Source: Protopterus annectens (taxonomy: Eukaryota; Chordata; Ceratodontiformes; Protopteridae). From it: a DNA stretch of 64,000 nt. The notes under the pieces are model-generated. The model was not told the DNA's origin. It saw nothing but the letters and a program-made list of their open reading frames with translations, and ran no database searches. The stretch spans positions 1,068,522,084 through 1,068,586,083 of the forward strand of contig NC_056725.1 in assembly GCF_019279795.1 (NCBI RefSeq), written 5' to 3'. A program made the translations under genes and the position numbers. This document shows, piece by piece, positions 22,155 to 33,070 of the stretch. Each line of letters opens with the position of its first letter. Within the stretch, counting starts at the first letter, position 1.

Positions 22155-23300
22155 TTAGTGGAGTGGAAAGAAAGGTAGTGGTTGGATGGGGTGGATGATA
22201 TTAAAGTGGGAGTTGCAAGGGCATAGCCAGCATGTTTTTAGTTCGCTTTTTAGTAAAGTTTTGAAGTGGGTGCATGATGGTATGGAGGTAATTGTGGGTG
22301 GGAGTGAGTTCCATAATTTGACTATGGCGCAAGAGAATAGTGCTTCACCAGCAGAGTTATTGGCTTTAGTAATCTGCAAGTGATTTTTGCTGCTGGATCT
22401 TAGTGGTCTGGTGGTGCGATAGGGTTGGAGTAGATTCTGGAGGGATGGGACATTTAGTGGATGGTTTACTAGTTTGTGGGCGAGTGAGAGTTGATACCAC
22501 TGAAGGAGGTGAGGGAGTTCAAGCCAGCCCAGTTCAGCAAGTGAGAGACAGTGGTGACTACGGTAGGATGCCCCTGTGGCGAATTTGGCGATTTTGTTGT
22601 AGCAGGTCTCTAGCTTGTTTAGATCACATTGCCTTAGGTTGGTATATATTGGAGAGGCATAAAGTAGAGTGGAGATAAGGTGGGAATTTGCTATTGAAAT
22701 CTTTGCGGCTTTGGTGAGAAATTGCTTATTTCTGTATAATGCTCCTAGTTTTTTCTGGACTTTTTTTATAGTCATGAATATGTGAATGTCAAATTTTAGT
22801 TTATTGTCTATTTCCACACCTAGCAATTTGATGTGTTCAGTTGGGTATATAGTGGTGTTGTCTTTTGCCGTGATGTTAATGTGAGAGTTGTTTTGAGTAT
22901 GTTTGGTGGGTTGGAAGATGAGTAGTTTAGTTTTGTTTGGGTTGAGTATTAATCGGGCATCGGATAACCATGTTTCAACAGAGGAAAAGGCTTCCTGTGT
23001 GACTTTTTGCAGTTTTGGTAGGGACTGGGCTGAGCAGATGATGGTCGAGTCATCTGCGTATTGTATGAGTGAGCCATGTTTGGTGGCAGAGGCTAGATTA
23101 TTGGTGTAAACAGAGAAGAGTAGGGGTCCAAGGATGGATCCTTGGGGAACTCCTATGGAGACAGATAGTTGGGGAGATATGTTATGCTGCCATACAATGG
23201 ATTGTTGGCGATCAGACAGGTAACTCTGAAATGAGTTGGTGACTGATTGAGAGAAGGATAGGTTAATGAGGACAGAGATGAGTTGTTTGTGTGGGACCAT
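22155..23300 (-). CDS. LINE-A copy 4, RT palm, thumb and C-terminus
   Basis: This 381-residue open frame contains SIGVPQGSILGPLLFSVY (from residue 48), the catalytic block LIQYADDSTIIC (YADD at 81-84), the template-grip region LNPNKTKLLIF, then thumb blocks (SHLISTLLYASP) and the C-terminal WNSLPPTITSIPSC and LKTCWLCPC. The catalytic aspartates are intact. The RT fingers lie in a separate frame at 23636-23415, so the whole enzyme is interrupted. The methionine start is only the first one in the open stretch, not a real start. Confidence 0.8.
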   Translation of the reverse strand: MVPHKQLISVLINLSFSQSVTNSFQSYLSDRQQSIVWQHNISPQLSVSIGVPQGSILGPLLFSVYTNNLASATKHGSLIQYADDSTIICSAQSLPKLQKVTQEAFSSVETWLSDARLILNPNKTKLLIFQPTKHTQNNSHINITAKDNTTIYPTEHIKLLGVEIDNKLKFDIHIFMTIKKVQKKLGALYRNKQFLTKAAKISIANSHLISTLLYASPIYTNLRQCDLNKLETCYNKIAKFATGASYRSHHCLSLAELGWLELPHLLQWYQLSLAHKLVNHPLNVPSLQNLLQPYRTTRPLRSSSKNHLQITKANNSAGEALFSCAIVKLWNSLPPTITSIPSCTHFKTLLKSELKTCWLCPCNSHFNIIHPIQPLPFFPLH

Positions 23301-23414
23301 GTCAAATGCTTTAGATAGGTCTAGGAAAGTAGCAGAGGAGAGATAGCCATTGTTTTTATGCTGAAGGATAGTTTTAGTAAAGGAGAGTTAGGCAGTGGTG
23401 GTGCTATGGTTTGG

Positions 23415-23636
23415 TCAGAAACCATGCTGAGTACTGGAAAGGAGGTTGTTAGTAAGGAGGTAGTCTGAGACCTGAGAGTGTATGCATCTCTCTAGTATTT
23501 TGGAGAGTGGAGAGAGAATAGCTATGGGGCGGTAATTGGTTATTTCTGTGGAGGGTCCACCTTTGTGGAGGGGAATTATATGTGATACTTTCCACAGTGT
23601 GGGAACGTAACTTTCTGACAGAGATTGGTTAATCAA
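23415..23636 (-). pseudogene. LINE-A copy 4, RT fingers
   Basis: A 73-residue stretch with LWKVSHIIPLHKGGPSTEIT and YRPIAILSPLSKILERCIHS, homologous to the fingers at 3844-4662 (HVIPLHKGGSSTELSNYRPI). It ends at TQHGF, where a stop or frameshift breaks the link to the palm at 22155-23300. Confidence 0.8.
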
Positions 23637-23739
23637 GATGGATACTGGGTAGGCCAGAGCATCAGCTGCATTTGTAGGTATTCACTTGGGAGGCTGTCTG
23701 CTGCTAATTTGGTGGGTTTAAGTTTAGTTAAGAGTTTTT

Positions 23740-25722
23740 TTATGTTGGAGGTAGGTACAGGAGAAAAAGAGAAGGCAGTGGGAGATTACTAGTTGAAGGT
23801 GTGGGTTGGAGGGGAGGGGGTTTGTGTTGTTTAGCTAGTGATAGTATGGTTTGGGTGAAGTGTGTGTTGAATGAGGTAGCAATATTTTCTGAGGAGTGAG
23901 GGATGTTAGGAGGAGGGGTACTGACTTTACCTGGGTGGAGGATGGTGTTTATGGAGGACCAGAATTGTTTGGGGCTGTGTTGTGAGGAGACTAGGGCAGA
24001 CTGGTAGTATTGGGATTTGTCCTGTTTTATTAGCTTTTTGACTCTATTGCGTAGTTCTAGGAATTTCTGTCTAGCTGAGGGGGTTTTGGTTTTGCGCCAG
24101 TGCTCCCAGGCTTTATCCCTGTTTTTCATTTCTGACTTAATGGTTTTCTGTAGCCATGGGGAGGGTTGTGCTTTGGTTCTGGAGAATCTTATGGGGGCAT
24201 GGTAATTAAGGATGTTCAGGAAGGTAGTATTAAAAAATTCAACTGCATCATCTAGACTGAGGTACTTTAGAGGATGCCAGTTACATTCTTTGAGGGATGA
24301 GATGAATGTGAGTGGGTTAAAGTTTAGTTTTTTATGTATTTGACGGTAGATGACAGGTTTAGCTTGGTGTAGGTATTTTTTGAGTAGGAATGTTGGGGAG
24401 TGATCACTGAGGCTATCTGATAAGCAGCCCATAGGGCTCTTACTGACTAGTATCCAATCCAGGGTAGTGTGCTTGGTGGAGTTTTTATTTATCCTGGTTG
24501 GTGACTGGACTAGTTGAGTGAAGCCATGAAGGTCTACATGATGGGTTGGATTGTTGCCAGAACAGGATTGCCAGTCAATATTGAAATTACCTAAGATGAT
24601 AGTTTCTTGCGGGAGATGGTGGGTAGACCAGCTGAGGAGGTTTTCTAGGGGAGGGATGTTTTGGCCAGGTGGGAAGTAGCATCCAATTATGTTGATGGTT
24701 TTGTTTTGGTTAATTTTGAGGTTGGTATATATTATCTCTTCATTGCCCATTTGTGGAGCTGATGATTTTAAGATCTGGATGTTTAGATGCTGTTTAAATA
24801 TTATAGCTACACCATCTCCTTTTTTGTTTAGCCGGTCTACTCTTAGTATGCCGTAACCTGTAGGGAGTATTTGCTCAGTGGTATTGTGAGGTTTTAGCCA
24901 GGTTTCTGTCAGGATGACTATATCTGGGGAGTACAAGTCTATGGTGGCATGGAGTTCATGGACGTTGTTGGATATACTTCTAATATTAAGGCATAGTAGA
25001 AGGAAGTCACTTGGCTTTCTATTGGCTGTAATATGAGAGAAGTAGTGGTTTCTAGTCTGATTATGAAGATTGGGGTTGGAGATGGTAGGGCCAGGGTTGG
25101 GGTGGATGTCTCCACTTAGGGCTAGTTTTGATAAGCATGAGATTATTAGTTTTCTCAGTTTTTGAATGTGTTTGTTTATAAGGGAAACTTTATGATTGTG
25201 CTCTGTGGGTAATAGGTATGGTGGGAGGGTTACTATGTTAAGTTGTAGGGATGCTTTATGTTTGAGTAATATAGTTGGTAGAATATGTGGGGGGTGCATA
25301 GGGATGGTTCTTGAGCTGGTGGGAGGGGAGCCGAGTGTGGGTGAGACATGAGTGGTGGTGTGAGTAGTAGTACAGTGGTAGTGGTTGAGTGGGGGAATGA
25401 TGGAGCTTTGGTAGGATGTAAGATATGCAAGGAGAGTGCATGCAGTGAGCATAGGAAAGGTATGCTTGTATATGTTAGTTGAGAAGGTGTGATAGTAGTG
25501 GGAAGATGGAGTAGGTAGTGTTGGGTTAGTGCTGTGGTTGGCTATTAGAAAGATGGGAGGGGTTTGAGTGCAATAAAGGTGTGACCACCGGGGGTGGGAG
25601 GGAATAGGGGGCAGGGTGGGGAGTGAAGCGGCTAGAGACCCTGTTAGTTGCTCGTATGAGGGGCTGGAAACAATCACAAAGCAAAGACAAGTATGTGTTA
25701 AGAAACAATCACAATTGACCAA
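23740..25722 (-). CDS. LINE-A copy 4, N-terminus, 2A-like motif and AP endonuclease
   Basis: This 660-residue frame is the longest in the window. Residues 1-203 are Thr/Pro/His-rich with no domain that I recognise. The 2A-like motif GDIHPNPGP is at 204-212 (DNA about 25087-25113). The endonuclease follows: LNIRS (245), LTETW (271-275), GNFNID (378) and SDHS (439). The third block is GDFN in the family; here the aspartate is asparagine, which should damage catalysis. A basic linker with KNRDKAWEHWRKTK follows. The frame is lost just before the RT fingers. If the 2A works, translation would yield the N-terminal part separately from the endonuclease-RT protein. Confidence 0.85.
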   Translation of the reverse strand: MVNCDCFLTHTCLCFVIVSSPSYEQLTGSLAASLPTLPPIPSHPRWSHLYCTQTPPIFLIANHSTNPTLPTPSSHYYHTFSTNIYKHTFPMLTACTLLAYLTSYQSSIIPPLNHYHCTTTHTTTHVSPTLGSPPTSSRTIPMHPPHILPTILLKHKASLQLNIVTLPPYLLPTEHNHKVSLINKHIQKLRKLIISCLSKLALSGDIHPNPGPTISNPNLHNQTRNHYFSHITANRKPSDFLLLCLNIRSISNNVHELHATIDLYSPDIVILTETWLKPHNTTEQILPTGYGILRVDRLNKKGDGVAIIFKQHLNIQILKSSAPQMGNEEIIYTNLKINQNKTINIIGCYFPPGQNIPPLENLLSWSTHHLPQETIILGNFNIDWQSCSGNNPTHHVDLHGFTQLVQSPTRINKNSTKHTTLDWILVSKSPMGCLSDSLSDHSPTFLLKKYLHQAKPVIYRQIHKKLNFNPLTFISSLKECNWHPLKYLSLDDAVEFFNTTFLNILNYHAPIRFSRTKAQPSPWLQKTIKSEMKNRDKAWEHWRKTKTPSARQKFLELRNRVKKLIKQDKSQYYQSALVSSQHSPKQFWSSINTILHPGKVSTPPPNIPHSSENIATSFNTHFTQTILSLAKQHKPPPLQPTPSTSNLPLPSLFLLYLPPT

Positions 25723-26084
25723 GGACTGCTCTGAAACTGTAAGTCATTTCTTAATTTCTCAGGTGGAAAAACAGGATAACCTTGTATCAGTAGGCTACTG
25801 TGGTCATAGTTTAAATTTACAAGCACACAGTATTGATCAGTTATGGATACTATTTGCTAACAGAATGGAATAAGAGAAAGTGGAAGATGTGTGTGTGTGT
25901 GTGGTGGTGGTGGTGGGGGGGCTGCTTACAACCAAAGCAGAGTGCTCTCCAGGGGAAAATGAATATTGGCTCAAACAGGTAGACACATACTCAAAGTTAA
26001 CTGTAGCAGTTTGCAGAGAGTTCAGACCCGGACTGCACTTTTCTTACAAGACTGTTAAAGGTGGTACCACAGTTGAATACTTAA

Positions 26085-29000
26085 GAGTGGTGTTAGTAAA
26101 GTAGGAGTATATTCAGTCTGGCTGCATAAGACATATGTTTGAGGCCAGTAATCCTCTTGGCGAGGTACATTCAAGGACCTTCCAGCTGTTGGATGTGTCT
26201 TCTGAGGTACATCCCAAATGGTTTATTATACTCTATGATAGGACTGATGTGTGATGAGTAAGGGGACACTATAATCTCAGTATGTGTAGATGCGAACCCT
26301 TTAGTAATCAAATGGCCTACATAGAAGGATGTCCTAACTACTTTGGAGATATGATTGTCAAAGGAGGGATCACTATCTACCTTAGTCCCCTGATACCCTA
26401 TTACCTCATCTGTATTAAAGTGGCTACCACTTATGTGTTAATATGTGGGTGCTTAATATTCCACAATGGAATGACCATGCAGTTTGTGGCACTTAGCTGG
26501 AGGCCATGACTTTGACACCCTGTGTTGGTCTATGTGAGGCCCTTTCAAGGATGTCTGTGTCAGCTGAACTGTCAAGTATGGCTCCCAGTTTGCAGTCATT
26601 GCCAAACATGGTCTGCCGTAGTCCACCTGTGTTTGCCTGTACCTCTGAGAAGTATATGCCAAACAGTAGGGGTCACAGGACTGAGTCCTGTGGGACACCA
26701 GTCGTGACTGGTTAAGAGTTGGAACTGGAGACCGCTAGTCGTACCATGTGGGTTCTGTGTGTAAGCCCGTTGGCAACCCATCCTGTGATGTATGGGTGTA
26801 TATACAGGCTGGTGAGTTTATCAATAATACCTGAGTGGAGAATGGTGTCAAAAGCCTTGGCGAGTTCCAGGTAGTATGTGTGAACCACCTCTCCCCTCAT
26901 CTAACGTCTTGACGACTGTCTGTAAGATGTCAAACAGGTTCAGTAGGTATGATCTGCACTCAACCAAGCTGACCTGGGTTGGGTCAAGTGTTTGGAGGTT
27001 ATCAATGTCTTTGTTAATGAGTACCATGAGGATGTGCTCCATAACTTTGTAGACCAGGCTAGTCAGGCTTACGGGGTGGTAGTTACCATGATCAGTTGTG
27101 TTTCCACCTTGGTGGAGTGGAATAACCATTGCCATGTGTCATCGTATGGGCATGTAGCATGTGGAGAGGCTGAGGTTGAAAAGCTTAATTAGGTGGGGGG
27201 TTGGTTTATCTTGTAGTGTTTGCAAGATGCAATCTGGAACACCATCTGCCTCCATTGATACAGTGTATTGCTGTTAGAGAGGGCCATTTCCACCTGTGGG
27301 TCTCTCATGTCTGGGATACTGTACTTTTTGGGCATTGTTGTGGGCTCTTTAGGGGGTGAGGTTTGCACTGAATGTATCTGCAAGGATGTTGGTGATATCA
27401 GTAGGGTCAGTATATTTTGTGCTATATTGCACCGGCACAGTGCAAATCTGTGTGTTACCACTTAGATCCTTGACATAGCCAAAGATGGCTTTGTGGTTAT
27501 CTTTCGAATCCTTGCTAATTTTCCTGTTGATGTTAGCCTTGGATGATTTCATGAGGGACCTACATTTCTTACTAATACTGGTCACGGATGTCTGCCCTTC
27601 TTGGGGTTTACTGTTTTTCTGGACTACTGTCCTACTTCTGTTGTATAGCCTGTTTATTACAGGGGTCCACCAGCCTTGTGTCCTTATCTAGGAGGAGTGA
27701 GTCTTGGTTTACAAGTGATGGCACAATCCATACATCCTTGTAGGTGCTTATAGAGTGCACTTGTTAATCTGTCTGTATATTGAGCAGTGTTTTACCTTAA
27801 TGTGGGGGCTGCAAAACCCCCCATCCCTGTCTCTACTGGAACAACTGGAAAGGCCACAGAAATACCTCACAAAGAGGCTTACTGGCCTCAAACAGATGCC
27901 CTATGCAGACAGTCTCAAAAAACTCTAGCTTTACTCTGTCGCATAACACTTACTCAGAGGCGATCTCTGCGTAACATACAAAGCTATGTCAAACCCAGAG
28001 CTGTTGGACATGCTCCACTTAAAGAAATCCCAATCCCTCCGAGCTACATGCTCTAGGGACCTAAACCTTGTCACCACAATAAACAGAACAGGCTGGAGGG
28101 ATAGATTCCTGTTCCAGAGACTTCCCATACTCTGGAACAAACTACCTATCTGTGTCAAACAGAGCTCCTCATTAGCAGTCTTCAAGAAAAATCTTGATGA
28201 TTGAATGGGAAATAGGAAATTCACCCCAGGAATCACTTCTGTGGCACTGCTTGACAGGGGCACAGGAAAATTATTTTCTTGGGTGGTGAAAGCCAGGGTA
28301 CCTTTTTGGCTAGGCTTATATAGGCCCTAGGTCTAATAGCTTAGTACCTACCTATGAATCTAGTAGTGTGAATTTAGCTGTAGGAAAGGTATACACTATG
28401 GTTTCCATTGGTGGGGGAGATGTTCGGGTGTGGAAACAGTGAATAGTTCATGGTCAGATCTAACTAGTGACTGGTTCACCTGTCGCCCATGTTGGTGATT
28501 ACAACTTCTAGTATACTTCCACCCCTCATTAGGGAGTTTACCATCTGATACAGGGCATATGAGGTGATAAATTCCAGGAAGCGCTGGGCCTGGAATTGAG
28601 TACTTGAGTAAGTTTCCCAGTTAATGGTAGGGTAGTTGACATCGACCAATACCAGGGTGTGCGGTAGGACTGTCATGCTTTCCACTGTCTCCAGGTAGGT
28701 GGAGTGGTGGTCCTGGATCATGGAGGGTGATCTGTAGGAGGCCACAGTTTGCATTGCAGTTGTGGCTGATGTTAGCTGCACATGGATGACCTCTGAGGTA
28801 TCATGCTGCCCCACTAACCTGGAGGTGTAGGTATCCCTAATGAATATGGATACACCCCCCTCTATGTCTGTGTCAGTCCATGTTCTGTGGCCAAAATATG
28901 TGGTATGGGTTGTAGTCTGGTAGTGCTGGTGTGCTCTCAGAAGCCTTAAAACAGGTCTCAGTTACTGCACAGATGTTGACATTGCCCATACTAAGGAGTG

Positions 29001-29250
29001 CTGTGAATGCATGCATGTTATGATCACAACCCCTGGTGTTGAGTAGCAGAATTTCTGCTATTGTGCTGTTTATGGAGGTGGGATTCACCTTTGAGATTTC
29101 CCTAAAAAAGTCACCATGGGGGCGCCAATAGCCATGGCCAGTATTCCAAAGCCTAAGGCTGACACATAAGCCAGTATGGTAGTTTTGCATGCATGTTTCC
29201 CATCTGTGCTTATTTCTCATCTTTCCTGTAGGTAACCTACTGGTAAGCAA
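26085..29250 (-). pseudogene. LINE-B copy 1 (CR1-like), decayed ORF2
   Basis: The minus strand carries the endonuclease start (29250-28873; INSTIAEILLLNTRG, ICAVTETC), its middle (28814-28476; VDVNYPTINWETYSS, where GDFNYP is expected, and VVITNMGDR), a linker (about 27760-27349; KDSKDNHKAIFGYVKD), RT fingers (27135-26848; MVIPLHQGGNTTDHGNY) and palm (26900-26453), where the catalytic block reads FGNDCKL instead of F.DDCKL. The C-terminus runs to about 26085, then continues at 21826 beyond the inserted LINE-A. A reversed LINE-B fragment sits inside at 27795-28378. Many stops. Confidence 0.8.
27795..28378 (+). pseudogene. LINE-B 3'-end fragment, inverted inside LINE-B copy 1
   Basis: The plus strand encodes the LINE-B C-terminus, very close to 39645-40073: MSNPELLDMLHLKKSQSLRA, INRTGWRDRFLFQRLPILWN, KNLDD, then the 3' UTR block ctaggcttatataggcccta. 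Minus-strand LINE-B endonuclease and linker sequence lies on both sides, so this is a separate later insertion, or an inversion, into copy 1. Confidence 0.8.
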
Positions 29251-29449
29251 AAGAAAGCCTTAAACTTAGAAAAGTCTTCTAGCTTCCAAGATAGGCTTTT
29301 GGAGTGATTAATTATCAGTGTTCTGTATGTTCTTGCTGTACTTAATTGTTTTCTGACTACATGGTAATATTTCACTGTATATTGTGATCTGAAAGCTCTG
29401 TTTATTCACATATTATGGCTGTGATGGCCTGCACTTTAGGGGTTCACAG

Positions 29450-29835
29450 ACAGGTAGTAGGCTATCTGCCCAAGGGCAATTAGAAGCATAGCTACAGTGT
29501 GTTGGCTTTCTCCACACCATTGATGAAGTAACTGAGCATCTGTTAAGCATAGCCAATGAAGTGATTCCAGGCAGAGTTGCTGGAAGCTGTTGAAGACTGG
29601 GGGGTGGAGGCTGACAGGGGCACTTAGTGATCTAAAGAAGGCATGTTAGTGTCAAAAATCAACACCATTCAATTTCCCCAACAGGTCTTGCAGCTATAAA
29701 ATTGGAGGGGCTCTCCCACCCCCTGGCTGTATGGTTCTGGGGCACATGATCCTGTTACCATTCACACATCAAGGTTTCCTCTGAAGTGTGTCAGTAAGGG
29801 GCTATGCCTAATGTAGTTAAGAATGTAATTTATAG
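29450..29835 (-). pseudogene. LINE-B 3'-end fragment
   Basis: The reverse strand shows the LINE-B 3' UTR (gggcagatagcctactacct, a variant of the block at about 40128) and a degraded end of the ORF. It is short, without an open frame. Confidence 0.65.
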
Positions 29836-30239
29836 TCTCTCATTTCATTTGTTATATGTTTTTATTTCAAGAGTAAGTGAAGCTCAGTGGGTTTGGGCAC
29901 CTCTGCCCTTTGCTTAGCCTAGCTTACACATAGAAATAATCTAAATAGGAAATAGGCAGAAGCAACATTAATGTCAATAGTGTAATAGTTACAGCATTTG
30001 CATAGTATCTGTGTATTTGAGGTTCAAATCCCAATGAAGTCAGGGATGTTTATCATTTTAAAAAGTATACCTTTACCACAGCTTGCATATATAGGTAGTA
30101 TTTGTCAGTATAATAAACATTTTAGACACCCACATAAACCCATGTGCGCTGGAAAGTAAAGTCAACAGAGAATGTAATGTTATGTAAGCACATAGTGAGA
30201 TGTTACTTCACTGAAATGTATATATCCTGAGTAGTTAGC
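29836..30239. other. No gene recognised
   Basis: A/T-rich sequence between LINE-B remnants and the tRNA-like repeat family; I see no feature in it. Confidence 0.45.
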
Positions 30240-30614
30240 AAATGTGGCTGTGTTGGCGTGCACAGGTTTTACGTTTTAAAGTTTTTTTAACTGCTTCACT
30301 GCTGCTTTAATGTCACACAAACACTTTTAAACATGCTTACAACTGCTTAAATGAGCCTTATTCTGGAGTAAAAAACATTTTCAAAGCATCGCAGATGTTC
30401 AACCCTGGACCATGCACACTATAGTTATGGGACTTACCATTAAGCCATCTAAGTGGTTTACATGATTCATGGTCTTTAGACTACACCTTATACTATAGTC
30501 ATTCCACAGTACTGACCATAGGACAATCACTTTGTGTACATACATTGTAATGTACTGTAGTTTGTGAATCAACATATACAAGTCTACATATGTATAACTG
30601 TTACAAATTAATAC

Positions 30615-30655
<41 letters not shown>

Positions 30656-30880
30656 TTACATCTATAGCCATATATATAAACATCTATGAACACACTTTGT
30701 GACACAGAAGCAATCCAAAGGAATTGAAGTGTACACAAAACACATGCAGCTCTGGTATTATAACTATTAATATTAACCTAATTCACCATAGAAGGGATGG
30801 TTGTTGTGTATGTGGAGATTGTGGTGGGGGAGGAATGATGGGTAATGAAATCATGCATCAAGGAGAGCCTGGGTTGGATG
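30240..30880 (-). repeat. tRNA-like composite repeat, copy 1 (with TA array)
   Basis: Contains, on the minus strand, a tRNA-like stretch at about 30475-30405 (A-box-like tggcttaatggtaagtcc, B-box-like gggttgaac), then a body (aatgtactgtagtttgtg), a TA array (30617-30652) and a tail (ttgtgacacagaag, gaagggatggttgttgtgta). The same order is found in opposite orientation at 54500-55270, where each block can be matched. The family also occurs at 30970-31500, 59770-60290 and 63490-64000. The tRNA-like part is not a real tRNA: no acceptor stem or clear anticodon arm. Confidence 0.65.
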
Positions 30881-30969
30881 TTCAATAAGTGAACTGGAGG
30901 AATATACATGAAGTATGGGGACAATATAAAAGGACACAAAACAAGAACCATTCTCATCCATAATACACC

Positions 30970-31510
30970 CTGTCATGTCACACTGCAACACCAAATTCCA
31001 CAAACATATGAACATTAACATGTATCATACATATGTACACCAACTGACTGTCACATTTGTTTTCAGTAGTGAGGAATGCCTGTAGTAAAATGTATATTTG
31101 AAACACCATAACATTTGTACATATTTCAGATGCCTTAGTGGTAAAGTCAGTGACTGTGGTGTTCATGGTCCTGGTTTCAAGGTCTGTTAATTTATTTTGA
31201 GGGCCAGAATAAGGGCTGTTGGATGCAGGTGGATTAAAGCTCTTTTAAGCAGTTGTAAGCGGGTTTGCACAGGTTTGTGCAATGGTAAGCATGGCTTAAA
31301 CATGGTTAAATGGATAAGCACTTCACAGGTTTAAGTTTTGCTTAACGTTGTGCAGTCCACGGGCAAACCTGCTTACAACCGCTTAAATGTGTGTTATTCA
31401 CACTTTCCCTACCAGTGCCTACTCTGAGAGGTAAAATAATAACCCCTTCCAGGATTAGAACCCGCACCCATGTACACCATCCTCAGAGTAATCTACCATT
31501 AAGCTACTTG
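30970..31510 (+). repeat. tRNA-like composite repeat, copy 2, with fold-back core
   Basis: A plus-strand tRNA-like stretch (about 31130-31195; cttagtggtaaagtc, ggtttcaag) is followed by a fold-back core at about 31220-31395 whose ends are ttttaagcagttgtaagcgg and, reversed, tttaagcggttgtaagcagg. After the core comes a minus-strand tRNA-like stretch (about 31505-31440; tagcttaatggtaga, gggttctaatcc). The unit is thus roughly symmetric, with tRNA-like sequence at both ends. A 52-bp direct duplication of the right end follows (31484 and 31536). Confidence 0.6.
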
Positions 31511-31664
31511 AATGTTTATATGCCAGTTGTGTATTCAGAGTAACCTACCACTAAGCTACCTGAGATGTACCTATGCCAGTTGTGTATTCAGACAGGTTAA
31601 AACACAAAAGGGAGGATTCTGTGGAAATTGGACAAACCGTCATGTACCCAATGAAAGGTGTATG

Positions 31665-31665
<1 letters not shown>

Positions 31666-31745
<80 letters not shown>
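31666..31745. repeat. (TA)n followed by (GA)n microsatellite
   Basis: TA run at 31666-31716, then a GA run at about 31719-31745. Confidence 0.95.
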
Positions 31746-31749
<4 letters not shown>

Positions 31750-31851
31750 TACATGTCGATATATAGAGATATACATATATATGTAGATATATAGATACGT
31801 TAAAAACATCTACAGATAAATGTATGCAATAAAATATATTATATATCTATA

Positions 31852-31855
<4 letters not shown>

Positions 31856-31900
<45 letters not shown>
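31856..31900. repeat. (TA)n microsatellite
   Basis: TA run followed by short ACAC and ATAC repeats to about 31920. Confidence 0.95.
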
Positions 31901-31907
<7 letters not shown>

Positions 31908-31920
31908 TACATACATACAT

Positions 31921-32902
31921 GTGTGTATACAGCATCTGAAGTGTTCATATCTGAGTATAACATGGACCTTAGCAATCACACATTCTGCCCCCCCCCAAAC
32001 AATATGAACATAACTTATGAAGAGTTTATGCCAATACACTATTACAAATATGTTCTATGGACATAGTCACCAACACAACTACAGTGACTGCAAATATCCA
32101 TGACAGAAATACACAGACAGCTTTCATTTAGCAAAACTTTATTACATTCCGATGTATTGCCAAAAGGATTCAAGGACTAACAGTACCTGCATGCTATACA
32201 GGAAGCATTTAACAGTGCCTTAATGAAGCAGCCTGCAATTACCATAGTATTAGTCCACTAAGGGATAGGTGTTCACATAAGGAAAGAACCCTCACACACA
32301 TATAGAAGATGTATAAAAGCGGTTCCTACACACCTGCATCTGCTATGTACACCCACCAACATCTCCCCTACACCCACACTAATTACAACAATACATACTG
32401 TCATACCATAACCAATTATTCACCCACTGTACGACATCTGCTGAAACCTTAACATACCTGGACACAGACATACTAACATGGCCCTATGTGAAATAGTTGC
32501 TGTTATACAATGGAACAGCTGCTGATGTTACAGGGTTTGTTTGAACTATTCCCGTTTCAGAGAGTTGAAAAGTAATTACACCAGGAAGTGTTACCAATTA
32601 CTGATTATCAGCACAGTATGATATACATTAACACCAAACTAAAGATGTCTGGTAAGCACACTGTAACCCCCCCTAACATTATATGCATGGCCATGCAGCC
32701 TTGAGCTGGTCAAACATCCTGACCAGACTGAAACATATGCAGAAGTATTAGGTACAGCAAACCCTGCACAAGTAGCAATGTTCAGAAATATAACAGCAGT
32801 ACTCACATTTAGACCAAGTCCTCTAGGCATTGCACACAATATATTAGTGTTTGTCTCCATACAGCTGTTGCAATAGATTTCAAATAACACTTCCAGGCTG
32901 TC
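31921..32902. other. No gene recognised
   Basis: Contains a 99-residue minus-strand open frame (32938-32639) with no motif that I recognise. It overlaps the palindrome insertion point, so part of it is element sequence. I do not call it a gene. Confidence 0.4.
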
Positions 32903-32916
32903 TTCCTCACAAGTAA
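32903..32916. repeat. Target duplication of the palindrome element, left copy
   Basis: The 14 bases ttcctcacaagtaa recur exactly at 35155-35168, flanking the palindrome. Confidence 0.85.
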
Positions 32917-33004
32917 AGAAATATCGAAAAAACACCAACCAGTAAATACAAAAACGGTGCCAGGACCCTTCTTCACTCCAAAAAACAAATTTAATAATAG
33001 ACTT

Positions 33005-33070
33005 AAAGTGCGGTCAGTATCGTTACACTTTTCGTCAGTTAAAAATAACCGACTTCATCAGAAGTTAGAA
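33005..33070 (-). ncRNA. Hammerhead ribozyme motif, left arm
   Basis: On the minus strand: CTGATGA (33061-33055), one extra A, stem II formed by gtcggtta and taactgac, then GAA, stem III formed by aagtg and cactt with a 15-base loop, one U at the predicted cleavage position, and aagt pairing with actt just upstream of CTGATGA as stem I. All three helices and both core boxes are present in type I order. The single base between CTGATGA and stem II is not in the standard core. Confidence 0.65.

Larger units (their letters stand above)
21827..26085 (-). mobile_element. LINE-A copy 4, nearly full-length, nested in LINE-B
   Basis: Minus-strand element of about 4.26 kb: a probable 5' UTR (26085-25723), endonuclease ORF part (25722-23740), RT part (23636-22155) and 3' UTR ending with the LINE-A tail and TAAA repeats (21915-21827). 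LINE-B sequence flanks both sides and joins up without it. A short flanking duplication (about agtaaa) is possible but not convincing. This is the best-preserved LINE-A here; breaks near 23400 and 23700 and a D-to-N change in the endonuclease suggest that it is dead. Confidence 0.85.

Noticed and set aside
22186-23109. Plus-strand frames opposite the LINE-A RT
   Set aside because: They are antisense shadows of the minus-strand RT frame and carry no motif.
31130-31195. Functional tRNA gene
   Set aside because: Only A- and B-box-like words are visible; I could not draw the acceptor and anticodon stems.
32639-32938. 99-residue minus-strand frame beside the palindrome
   Set aside because: Its start lies within the element's left edge, and I recognise no motif; likely accidental.
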